Origin: Chloroflexota bacterium
GTDB lineage: Bacteria; Chloroflexota; UBA11872
Assembly (NCBI GenBank): GCA_022826485.1
Contig: JAJDUU010000032.1
Location: forward strand, 1 to 53,279
Length of the DNA stretch: 53,279 nt
Direction of reading: 5' to 3'
The notes under the pieces were generated by a model. The model had not been told where the DNA came from. It ran no database searches and saw nothing but the letters and a program-made list of their open reading frames with translations. Position 1 is the stretch's first letter. The number at the start of each line of letters is the position of its first letter. The position numbers and the translations under genes were made by a program. Of the stretch, positions 8,138 through 16,089 are shown in pieces.

Positions 8138-9265
8138 GTGACGGAAACCATGCTCAGCACCGAGGGATGTCGGGCGCGCACGCGCCGCTTGCTCGATCGC
8201 GTCGACGCCGACGTGGAGACGCTCGTCGTGACGCGGCCCGAGCACGTGTTCTATCTGGCCAACTACATGCCGTCGCCCAACGACATCCACCACCGCGCGC
8301 CGCAGTACCTGGTCATCGAGCGCGGCGGCCCCACGACGCTCATCCTCGACGGGTTCGCCAAGCTCGATAGCGAGCCGGTCGTGGACGAGGTGATCCACGG
8401 TCCGTGGGGCGTGGCGGAGCCCGACGTCACCCGCGCCCACTGCACGGCCCGCGCGGTGATCGACCTGCTGGGGAGACTCGGAAGCGCGACCATCGGCGCC
8501 GAGCGCTCCGCCCTGCCCGCTTCCGTTGCCGCCGCCGCGCACGAGGTGCGGGACATCGAGCCGCACCTGGGCCTCATGCGGCGGGTCAAGGACGCCGATG
8601 AACTGGATTCGATCCGCGCCGCCGTCCGCGTTGGTGAGGCCATGCACGCGGCCTCGTGGGAGTGCCTGGCTCCCGGTATGCGCGAGATCGACGCCTACGC
8701 CGCCATCGTCACCGCCGGTCTGGAGGTGGCCGAGGGACCCTTCGTCATGATGTGCGAGTTCATCTCCGGTCCCCGGGTCGTGCCGCGCCGCGGCGACCCC
8801 GGCCCGCGGGTCATGGAAGCCGGCGACAACGTCGTGATGGACCTGTTTCCGTACGTCAACGGCTATCGCTGCGATCTCACCAACACCATCACCCTCGGCG
8901 GTCGGCCCACGCCCGAGCAGCAATACGCGTTCGACGCGGTGCACGAGGCGTTGACGGCGTCAGAGGCCATGATTCGGCCCGGAGTTCGCGCCCACGAGAT
9001 CTACGCCGTGCAGGACGCCGTGCTGCGCAGGGCCAACCCGGACTGGGGACTACCCGGCCACGCCGGGCATTCGCTCGGATTGGAGCATCCGGAGGCCCCC
9101 GATTTCGTGCCCGGCGTCGCAGGCGAGATCGTGGAGGGCATGGTCATCGCCCTGGAGCCGGGCGCCTACGGCATGCCCTTCCACGGCGTACGCCTGGAGC
9201 ACAACTACCTCGTCACCGCCGACGGCCTGGAACGCCTCTCGAATCACCGTCTGGGGCTGGCCTAG
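8138..9265 (+). CDS. M24 family metallopeptidase (Xaa-Pro aminopeptidase/creatinase-like)
   Basis: A 375-residue pita-bread-fold hydrolase. Residues 1-155 form the creatinase-type N-terminal domain; 160-375 is the catalytic domain with all five dinuclear metal ligands: D235, D246, H311, E340 and E354. It should be an active metal-dependent peptidase, probably acting on Xaa-Pro or a related C-N bond in the cytoplasm. GTG 8138 and ATG 8150 are both possible starts. An 11-bp tandem repeat (CTGCCCAACTG, about 2.7 copies, 9272-9301) follows the stop. Confidence 0.88.
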   Translation: MTETMLSTEGCRARTRRLLDRVDADVETLVVTRPEHVFYLANYMPSPNDIHHRAPQYLVIERGGPTTLILDGFAKLDSEPVVDEVIHGPWGVAEPDVTRAHCTARAVIDLLGRLGSATIGAERSALPASVAAAAHEVRDIEPHLGLMRRVKDADELDSIRAAVRVGEAMHAASWECLAPGMREIDAYAAIVTAGLEVAEGPFVMMCEFISGPRVVPRRGDPGPRVMEAGDNVVMDLFPYVNGYRCDLTNTITLGGRPTPEQQYAFDAVHEALTASEAMIRPGVRAHEIYAVQDAVLRRANPDWGLPGHAGHSLGLEHPEAPDFVPGVAGEIVEGMVIALEPGAYGMPFHGVRLEHNYLVTADGLERLSNHRLGLA

Positions 9266-9271
9266 ACCGAG

Positions 9272-9301
9272 CTGCCCAACTGCTGCCCAACTGCTGCCCA
9301 G
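9272..9301. repeat. 11-bp tandem repeat
   Basis: CTGCCCAACTG occurs twice in full and once in part, immediately after the M24 gene. It is probably replication slippage. Confidence 0.7.
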
Positions 9302-9380
9302 CCAGAGAGGCGGTTGACCGTGACGCGCGCAATGCGGGAAGGTCAGAGCGCGAGAGGACGATCTAGCGACGGAGGCGGCG

Positions 9381-10232
9381 ATGGCCGTTGAGGCGGCGAC
9401 GCGGCGGATTGACGATCGGGACTGGTCGGCGCTGACTCTCGGAGAGCGCATCCGGCAGATCGAGGTCGAGGGCTATCTGGTCCTGCCCGACCTGCTCACG
9501 CCGGAGCGGGTCGCCGAACTCAAGGCGGTCACCGCAACCTGGGAGACCGTCGCCACCGATTACAGCAAGAGCCAGCAGGTCCGCCCGGGCGTGGAGTTTG
9601 CCGGCGGCCTGATCAACGATCTCATTGCGAATCCGCCCGCGTTGGAGTTCCTGCGCGCGCTCTGCGGGCCGGACATCATCCTGATGTCGGTGGCCTATGC
9701 CCGCTCGGAGCCCGGCCATCCCGGCATCAGCCTGCACACCGACGGGCAGCCCTATGGATCCAGGATCTTCGGCCAGGGCGGCAGCACGCCGTTCATGGTG
9801 CGGGTGCTCTACTACCTCGACGACCTGACGCCGGAGGTCTCTCCGTTTCGCGTCGTGCCGCGGTCGCATCTCTCCTTCCACGCCGACGCGAATCCCTATC
9901 TCCGGTTCGAGGGCCACCCCGAAGAGGTCATGGTGCCGGCCAAGGCGGGATCGGCGGTGCTGATCAACCACCGCGTGTTCCATGGGAACTTCCCCAACAC
10001 CGGCGATCGGCCGCGGGAGATGATCGCCATCGCCTATCGTCCGGCATGGGCCGGACCGCAGGGTGAGGTGGCGGCCTGGGACGCCGACGCCGTGGCGGCG
10101 TTGCCCGACCACGTGCGGCCGCTTTTCGCCGACCGCAATACGCGCCACTGGCTGCCCGAGGGCGGCAACAAGCCGGAGGGGATGAGTTCCGAGGCGCCGG
10201 GCATGAATCCCAGCCGCTGGGAGATGGTGTAG
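9381..10232 (+). CDS. PhyH-family Fe(II)/2-oxoglutarate dioxygenase
   Basis: A 283-residue phytanoyl-CoA-dioxygenase-family hydroxylase. The facial triad is visible as H119-T-D121 (SLHTDGQPYG) and H201 (NHRVFHGNF), with the 2-oxoglutarate-binding Arg in the following RPREMIAIAYRP stretch. Its substrate is not predictable; such proteins hydroxylate small solutes or natural products. ATG 9381 has GGAGG at 9371-9375. It is convergent with the Gfo/Idh/MocA gene ten bases away. Two further PhyH genes are in the window (41486-42343, 42554-43549), each only distantly similar. Confidence 0.88.
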   Translation: MAVEAATRRIDDRDWSALTLGERIRQIEVEGYLVLPDLLTPERVAELKAVTATWETVATDYSKSQQVRPGVEFAGGLINDLIANPPALEFLRALCGPDIILMSVAYARSEPGHPGISLHTDGQPYGSRIFGQGGSTPFMVRVLYYLDDLTPEVSPFRVVPRSHLSFHADANPYLRFEGHPEEVMVPAKAGSAVLINHRVFHGNFPNTGDRPREMIAIAYRPAWAGPQGEVAAWDADAVAALPDHVRPLFADRNTRHWLPEGGNKPEGMSSEAPGMNPSRWEMV

Positions 10233-10242
10233 CGGTTCGGCG

Positions 10243-11319
10243 CTAGCCCGAGTCGGGGGCCTCGTTGCCCCACTCGTAGGACGGCACGCGCACGTTGCGC
10301 TCCTGCAGCGGCAGGGCCACCCGCGCGCCGCCTTGCAGGTGCGACTCGTGGAAGGCGAAGCCAAGCTCGGTCACCAGGCGTGCGCGGTCCAGTCCGCAGA
10401 TCGAGGGCCGGCCGTCGCGAATCGCGGCCACGAGGTCGCCCACGGCCACGCGGCCGGCGTCCGCGAGCCCGCCGCGGTCGGGCAGTTCCAGCGGCTCGGC
10501 CGCCAGACCCTCGCGGCCCAGGAAGCCGAAGCCCTCGCGAATGCGCCACACCAGGGCGTCGTTGGCGTCGTTGGTCACCAGCAGCCGGCCTGCCGTTCCC
10601 AGCACCTCGTAGGCGTGACTCGGCGCGCCGTCGCGCATCACGTGCGCGAACTTGCCGTCGCCCCAGCCGAACATGCCGCGGCCCGGAGGATCCAGCCGGT
10701 CGCGATGATCCGCCGGTAAGCCGGACAGATCGTTCACATAGCCGGCGGCCCAGGTTGGCTCCGGATGCCCCGCCAGCGCGAGCATCACGTCCAGCCAATG
10801 GCAGCCGTGGTTGAGCAGCTGCGCCAGCCCGAACCCGAACACCGCCTGAACCTCGCCGATGAGACCGTCCGCCAGCAGCTTGGCCAGATGCACGTAGGGC
10901 GGCCACCAGGCGCGGTCGAGGCCGTAGACCACGCCCACGCCGTTGGCTTCGCACGCGTTGACGATGCGATCGACCTCGTCCATCGTCGTGCACAGCGGCT
11001 TTTCGAAGAACACGCCGCGCGCACCGGCCGCGACGGCCTGCTCGCATTGGTCCGCGTGCATGGTTTGCCGCGTGGCGATGCACACGATGTCGGGATCGAC
11101 CGCTTCGAGCATGCGCGGGTAGTCGTCGAAATCGGGAATGTGGTCGCCCCAGGCCGCCTTGAACTCGCGCCGCGTCTCGGCGCCGTAGTCGAAGACGCCC
11201 ACGATCTCGGTGTCGGGCACCGCGTCGAACGCCGCCGCCCAGTTGTGGCTCTGTCCCACCCGATCGAGCATGCGGTGGCAGCCGGCAATCGCTACGCGCA
11301 GGGGTCGATCCGAGGCCAC
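10243..11319 (-). CDS. Gfo/Idh/MocA family oxidoreductase
   Basis: A 358-residue NAD(P)-dependent sugar or inositol dehydrogenase-like protein. Residues 1-125 form the Rossmann half, with the family E106-K107-P108 motif in FFEKPLC; the C-terminal half has the H174xxD177 pair (HGCHWLDV). The nucleotide loop is unusual: AIAGCHRMLDRVG replaces the normal GxGxxG, so cofactor binding may be altered. Seven bases downstream of the acetyltransferase gene, it is probably the second gene of a two-gene operon. Confidence 0.85.
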   Translation of the reverse strand: MASDRPLRVAIAGCHRMLDRVGQSHNWAAAFDAVPDTEIVGVFDYGAETRREFKAAWGDHIPDFDDYPRMLEAVDPDIVCIATRQTMHADQCEQAVAAGARGVFFEKPLCTTMDEVDRIVNACEANGVGVVYGLDRAWWPPYVHLAKLLADGLIGEVQAVFGFGLAQLLNHGCHWLDVMLALAGHPEPTWAAGYVNDLSGLPADHRDRLDPPGRGMFGWGDGKFAHVMRDGAPSHAYEVLGTAGRLLVTNDANDALVWRIREGFGFLGREGLAAEPLELPDRGGLADAGRVAVGDLVAAIRDGRPSICGLDRARLVTELGFAFHESHLQGGARVALPLQERNVRVPSYEWGNEAPDSG

Positions 11320-11326
11320 GTTTCGC

Positions 11327-12148
11327 CTAGTCCTCCCGCGGCTTGATGTCGTGATTCATGGCCCATTCGGGATAGTAGTTGCGCATTTCAGCGCCGGGCG
11401 CCGGCGCGCCCAGTGGCTGCGGCGGCATGCGAAACGGCCCGGGCACCGCGATCATCTCGCTCCAGACGTGCACCAGGCCCAGCGCGCGTGAGAGCCGCGA
11501 CGAGGGCACGTTCCAGGTCGAGGTCGTCCACCACACCACCTTGCCCTGCTCCAGAATCCAGCGCCCCGCCGCCGCCGCCACGGCCCGCCCCATGCCGCGC
11601 AGCTGCTGGCCGGGCGCCGAGTCGATGCCGATCTCCAGCAGCTCGTCGCTTTCAACGCGAATCGAAGCCAACGAGACCAGCTGGCCGTCGTTGAAAATGC
11701 CGAAGCCCCCGATCGCCTCGTCCGGGAAGCAGTGCCAGTAGACCTTGGGATCGGCCATCGATCGGATCTCGTCGCCGCTGAGGTAGACCGGACGCGGGTC
11801 ATTCGCTTCGCAGAAGCTCTCCTCGTCGGCCGCCATGCAGAAGTAGGGGCCCCAGCCGGTGAATCCATGGGGCAGCGTGGCCCGGCTGATCTCGTAGGCG
11901 CCGTAGATCGAGAAGAGCAGGTCGTAGGTCAGCCCGTCGAGCGCCGACTCCAGCGCCGGCGCCCAATCCGGTCGGACCGTCGCCACGCCGCGCCCGCCGA
12001 GTCCGACAACGAGTACCGGGGGCGCGAGCTCCAGGCGGGCGTCCAAGGCGACGACCGGGATCTCCGCGGTCGCCAGCGCTTCCGGTGAGGCGCCCACGCG
12101 CGACTCCAGCCAGGGCATCAGGCGGCGCCGCAAGCGCTCAACGGCCAT
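11327..12148 (-). CDS. GNAT-family N-acetyltransferase-like protein
   Basis: About 273 residues. The C-terminal half resembles a GNAT fold: LASIRVES, LLEIGIDS, then the acetyl-CoA loop QQLRGMGRAVAAAA and a late TSTWNVPSSRLSRALGL segment. The N-terminal 130 residues are not recognised. The acceptor is unknown. ATG 12148 (MAVERLRRRL) is preferred to an in-frame start eight codons earlier. It is followed after seven bases by the Gfo/Idh/MocA gene. Confidence 0.65.
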   Translation of the reverse strand: MAVERLRRRLMPWLESRVGASPEALATAEIPVVALDARLELAPPVLVVGLGGRGVATVRPDWAPALESALDGLTYDLLFSIYGAYEISRATLPHGFTGWGPYFCMAADEESFCEANDPRPVYLSGDEIRSMADPKVYWHCFPDEAIGGFGIFNDGQLVSLASIRVESDELLEIGIDSAPGQQLRGMGRAVAAAAGRWILEQGKVVWWTTSTWNVPSSRLSRALGLVHVWSEMIAVPGPFRMPPQPLGAPAPGAEMRNYYPEWAMNHDIKPRED

Positions 12149-12299
12149 GGAAGCGGTTCCCCTCGAGGTCAACGGGGCCTGGTCGCGGAGCGATTTGCTC
12201 CACTGCCAACATTCACGCCGGGATCGTAGCAGTCTGTTGCGACCGCGCCCGTGATCGCGGTGTAACCTTGCGACAGTCGTCGACGTTCAGGGATCGCCG

Positions 12300-13139
12300 G
12301 TGAACAATCAGGGGCCGCAGGGGAGCAACCTCAAGTTCTTGCTCACCGCCGCCGGCATCGTGCTGTTTTTCGTGGTGATCAGCGGAGCGATGTTCTGGGG
12401 GGCCGCCACCTGCGGCGAGGTCATGCGGATGGAAGCGGAGGCCACCCCGGAGCCCACGCCCGCCCTGCCGCCAGCGGGAGAGGCAGCCGCCGACGAGGGC
12501 TTCGGTCCGGTTCAGCTCATCGGCGTGCTGCTGCTCGGCGGCGGCCTCTACTACTTCTGGCGCCGCCAGCGATCGCTTTACGAGTCGATCAAGGCGCGCG
12601 AGGGCCCAACGCTGAACACGCGCGTTCGCAGCTCGATCGCGCAGCTCAACGTTTCCCATGAGGGTGAGCCGGTGATCGAGGAGCGCATTAGGGGCATCGA
12701 GGAGCTCGGCAAGATCGTGCAGGAGTCGCCGCAGGACTACTGGCCGGTGATGGACGTGCTGAGCCGCTACGTGCGCCAGAACGCTCCGCTCGACGCGGAT
12801 CTGGCGGATGATCCCGACGTGGTGCGCCCGGACGTGCAAATGGCGATGACGACCATCGGAGCTCGACGCCACACCCGGCGCGGCAGCGACCGGCTCAACA
12901 TCTCCGAAACGGACCTGCGCGGAGTCCATCTGCCGGGCGCTCACCTCGAGCGCGTGGACCTGTCGGGGGCGCGACTGGACGGTGCGGTGCTGATCAACGC
13001 CCATCTGGAACAGGCTGACCTGAGCGGGACCAACCTCTCCGGCGCGGATCTGCGCGGCGCTCAGGGCCTTTCGAGCGCCCAGCTGGACGCGGCCATCACC
13101 GCCAGCTCGACCAAGCTACCGGAGGACGTGGCGCCCTAG
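12300..13139 (+). CDS. Membrane-anchored pentapeptide-repeat protein
   Basis: A 279-residue protein with two transmembrane segments (about 12-36 and 74-92) separated by a Pro/Glu-rich linker, a helical domain (about 95-175: VIEERIRGIEELGKIV, YWPVMDVLSRYVRQ) and a C-terminal pentapeptide-repeat region (about 195-255: units such as TDLRG, VDLSG, ARLDG, ADLSG, TNLSG, ADLRG). Such repeats form a right-handed beta-helix used for protein contacts; the function here is unknown. The start is GTG 12300. Its stop overlaps the convergent dxs stop by four bases. Confidence 0.85.
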   Translation: MNNQGPQGSNLKFLLTAAGIVLFFVVISGAMFWGAATCGEVMRMEAEATPEPTPALPPAGEAAADEGFGPVQLIGVLLLGGGLYYFWRRQRSLYESIKAREGPTLNTRVRSSIAQLNVSHEGEPVIEERIRGIEELGKIVQESPQDYWPVMDVLSRYVRQNAPLDADLADDPDVVRPDVQMAMTTIGARRHTRRGSDRLNISETDLRGVHLPGAHLERVDLSGARLDGAVLINAHLEQADLSGTNLSGADLRGAQGLSSAQLDAAITASSTKLPEDVAP

Positions 13140-15022
13140 GACGCGGTGGTGGGCCGTTCGAGCGAGGACGGCCAGTCGGCTGCGGTCGACTCCTCGGCCG
13201 GGGGCTGATCCACCAGCCCGCGCGCCGCGTCCACGATGCCGTCGACGCTCAGGCCGTGCGCGGCGCGCAGCCTGTCCGCGGGTCCGTGGTCGAGGAACTG
13301 ATCCGGCAGGCCCAGGCGACTGACGGTGATATCGCGCCGGCCGTGGTCGGCCAGCAATTCGAGCACGGCGCTGCCGAAGCCGCCCATGCGGTTGTGGTCC
13401 TCGATGGTCACCACGCGGCCGGTTCGTTCGGCGGCCTGCACGATCAGGGACGCGTCGAGCGGCTTCACAAACCGCGCGTTGGCGACCGTGGCGTGGATGC
13501 CGTGCTCCGCGGCCAGGATCTCCGCGGCCTGCAGCGCCGGATGCACGGCCCAGCCGATCGGCAGCAGGGCGACGTCGTCGCCTTCGCGCAGAAGCTCGCC
13601 GCGACCGATGGGCAGCTGGCGCAGCGGCTCATCGCAGGAGACGCCGCGGCCCGCGCCGCGCGAATAGCGAATCGCGAACGGCCGATCCGACGCAATGGCG
13701 GTCGCCAGCAGATGCCGCAGCTCATTCTCATCCTGGGGCGCCGCCACCACCAGGTTCGGAATGGCGCGCAGATAGGCCAGGTCGAGCACTCCGTGATGCG
13801 TGCGGCCGTCGTCGCCCACAACGCCGGCGCGATCAACTCCCAGCACAATCGGCAGTTCCTGAATCGCGATGTCATGCACGATCTGGTCGAACGCGCGTTG
13901 GAGGAAGGTCGAGTAGATGCACACCACCGGCCGCAGGCCCTGCGTGGCCAGGCCGGCGGCCAGCGCCAGGGCGTGGCTCTCGGCGATGCCCACGTCGTGC
14001 ACGCGTCCGGGCAGCGCCTGCTGCAGGTCCGCGAGTGCGGTGCCTTCGAGCATGGCCGCGCTCACCGCCACGATTCGTGGGTCGTCGTTCGCCAGCTCGG
14101 CCAGGGTTTGCGCCAGAACCTTGCTGTAGCTCGGCGCGACGGTTGCCCCGACCGCCTGAGCCGTGCCCGGCTGGTGCAGCGTCACCGGATCGCTCACCGC
14201 GGCGGGGAGACCCCGCCCCTTCTGCGTAAACACATGCACGGCAACCGGCCGGCGGCGCTCTTTAGCCTCTTGCAACACCTCTTCGAGGCTGCCAAGGTCG
14301 TGGCCGTCCATGGGCCCCAGGTAATCGAATCCGAAGGCCGCAAAGAACTCCCGGGCCGAGCCCGACGGGGTAGTTGGAGCCGTTTCGCGCTGGGACGGGG
14401 TGAAGCGGCTGTCGACGGAAGGCGGCGTCCAGTCATAGTGCCGCCCCTGGCCCAAGTTGCGGCCCAGCGCCCCGACGTTGGGCGAGATCGACATCCCGTT
14501 GTCGTTCAAGATGAGCACCAGCGGCAAGCCGAGGTCGCCGGCATGGTTCAACGCCTCGAACACGACGCCGGACGTGAATGCGCCGTCGCCAATGACCGTG
14601 ACGACGGAAGCATCGTCACCGTGCACGCGGCTGGCGAGGGCGACGCCCGCGCCGGCCGATACGCCCGTGCCCGCGTGTCCGGCGCCAATGACGTCGTGCG
14701 GGCTCTCCTCGCGCGCCGCAAACCCCGAGAGTCCTCCCGGTTGACGCAAGGTCTTGAAGTCGTCGGCGCGACCGGTGACCAGCTTGTGCGCGTAGGCTTG
14801 GTTGCTCGTGTCCCAGATAATCGGGTCGCGCGGGCTCTCGAAGACGCGGTGCAGGGCCAGCGTCAGCTCGACCACTCCCAGATTCGAGGCCAGATGACCG
14901 CCGTTGGCCTGAACCGTATCGATGATCTCCGCGCGGATTTCATCGGCCAGCGCAGCCATCTCGTCGGCGGACAGCCGACGCAAATCGGCCGGCTCGCGAA
15001 CGCGATCGAGAATTCGGTTCAC
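13136..15022 (-). CDS. dxs: 1-deoxy-D-xylulose-5-phosphate synthase
   Basis: A 628-residue thiamine-diphosphate enzyme that condenses pyruvate and glyceraldehyde-3-phosphate, the entry step of the non-mevalonate isoprenoid pathway. Seen: GGHLASNLG, thiamine motif GDGAFTSG (145-152) with LNDNGMSISPNVG, catalytic Glu in GIAESHALALAAGLA, YSTFLQRAFDQ, GDDGRTHHGVLDLAYLR and RYSRGAG. One oddity: the conserved DVGHQAY segment reads DTSNQAY here, so the usual His is Asn. GTG 15022 has GGGAG four bases upstream. It is divergent from the hydroxyacid dehydrogenase operon, with 47 bp between. Confidence 0.95.
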   Translation of the reverse strand: MNRILDRVREPADLRRLSADEMAALADEIRAEIIDTVQANGGHLASNLGVVELTLALHRVFESPRDPIIWDTSNQAYAHKLVTGRADDFKTLRQPGGLSGFAAREESPHDVIGAGHAGTGVSAGAGVALASRVHGDDASVVTVIGDGAFTSGVVFEALNHAGDLGLPLVLILNDNGMSISPNVGALGRNLGQGRHYDWTPPSVDSRFTPSQRETAPTTPSGSAREFFAAFGFDYLGPMDGHDLGSLEEVLQEAKERRRPVAVHVFTQKGRGLPAAVSDPVTLHQPGTAQAVGATVAPSYSKVLAQTLAELANDDPRIVAVSAAMLEGTALADLQQALPGRVHDVGIAESHALALAAGLATQGLRPVVCIYSTFLQRAFDQIVHDIAIQELPIVLGVDRAGVVGDDGRTHHGVLDLAYLRAIPNLVVAAPQDENELRHLLATAIASDRPFAIRYSRGAGRGVSCDEPLRQLPIGRGELLREGDDVALLPIGWAVHPALQAAEILAAEHGIHATVANARFVKPLDASLIVQAAERTGRVVTIEDHNRMGGFGSAVLELLADHGRRDITVSRLGLPDQFLDHGPADRLRAAHGLSVDGIVDAARGLVDQPPAEESTAADWPSSLERPTTAS

Positions 15023-15069
15023 AATGCTCCCTTGGCCACGACGGGCCAGTTCCCGATGGTGCCTGCTTT

Positions 15070-16089
15070 ATGACTAACGCGCAAAACTCTGCGCGCCGTC
15101 GCCCGCGCGTGCTCAGCCTGGTCGAGCTGGATGGTCCGTCCGTGGATCGTCTGCGGCGCGTCGCGGACCTCACCCTGCGTCCGTGGACCGAGACCCAGGA
15201 GATGGTCGACCCGCTTGAGCTTGCGGCGGAGATCGAGAAGCACGGCTACGGCGCCCTCTTCATCGAGGCGGACTTCGTACTCGAGGAAACGATTGCCAAC
15301 GCACCGACGTTGCGCTTCGTGGGGGTGTGTCGCGTTGACCACAGCCACGTCGATCTCGACGCGGCCGCGGCTGCCGGCGTGGTCGTTGCCAACACGCCGG
15401 GCCGCAACTCGCAGGCGGTTGCCGAACTGACGCTCACGCTCATGCTCAACCTGGTGCGGCCCGTGATCGAGGCCTCGGCGTTCGTCGCGGAGGGTGGCTG
15501 GACCGATCCCACCGCCGGGTATTTCGGTTTTCGTGGCACGGAGCTCGGCGGGCAGACGGTCGGCATCATTGGCCTGGGCGCCATTGGACGGCGCACGGCT
15601 GCGTTGCTGCGACCGTTTGGCTGCCGGATTCTGGCGAGCGATCCGGCCGTCACCGCGGAGGAATTGCAGGCGCTCGGCTGCACTGCCGCGTCGCTGGACG
15701 ACCTGCTCGCCGCCTCTACGTTGGTCGCGGTGCACTGTCCGGCGCTCCCTCAGGCACAGGGCCTGATCGATGCCGCCGCCCTGGCCAAAATGCCGGCCGG
15801 AGCGCGCCTCGTCGCCACCACCGGCGAGGGCGTGGTGGACACTGCGGCGCTGGCCGCCGCCCTGGAGGACGGCCACCTTGCCGGCGCCGCCCTCGACGTA
15901 TTCGAGACGCACCCCGTGCCCCCGGGCCACCCACTGCTCTCGGCGCCGAACGTGATCCTCGTGCCGCACATCGGCGGGGCGACGGACGTCACCGTCAGGC
16001 GGCATTCCGACATGATCGTGGAAGACTATCTGCGCTTCCTGTCCGGTGAACCGCTCCTCAATCCCGTCCCGCCGAACGCTGCGCCATGA
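15070..16089 (+). CDS. D-isomer 2-hydroxyacid dehydrogenase-like protein lacking the catalytic Arg
   Basis: A 339-residue two-domain protein of the D-2-hydroxyacid dehydrogenase family. The Rossmann motif GIIGLGAIGRRTAALLRPFG and the Asp after beta-2 (ILASDP) indicate NAD binding. The usual N-[TS]-[AS]-R-G motif with the substrate-binding Arg reads ATTGEGVVD, while the Glu (DVFETHP) and His (VPHIGGAT) are kept. Reduced or altered activity is therefore possible. It is the first gene of a tight operon: its stop overlaps the kinase ATG by four bases. This suggests a role in sugar or sugar-acid breakdown. Confidence 0.85.
   Translation: MTNAQNSARRRPRVLSLVELDGPSVDRLRRVADLTLRPWTETQEMVDPLELAAEIEKHGYGALFIEADFVLEETIANAPTLRFVGVCRVDHSHVDLDAAAAAGVVVANTPGRNSQAVAELTLTLMLNLVRPVIEASAFVAEGGWTDPTAGYFGFRGTELGGQTVGIIGLGAIGRRTAALLRPFGCRILASDPAVTAEELQALGCTAASLDDLLAASTLVAVHCPALPQAQGLIDAAALAKMPAGARLVATTGEGVVDTAALAAALEDGHLAGAALDVFETHPVPPGHPLLSAPNVILVPHIGGATDVTVRRHSDMIVEDYLRFLSGEPLLNPVPPNAAP

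Noticed and set aside
7091-8944. Long open frame on the minus strand (617 codons)
   Set aside because: Lies opposite two well-supported genes (TIGR01777 epimerase, M24 peptidase); Arg/His/Gly-rich with no domain. Typical antisense shadow of GC-rich coding DNA.
13256-15073. Plus-strand open frame (605 codons) opposite dxs
   Set aside because: dxs is certain; the opposite frame has no protein features.
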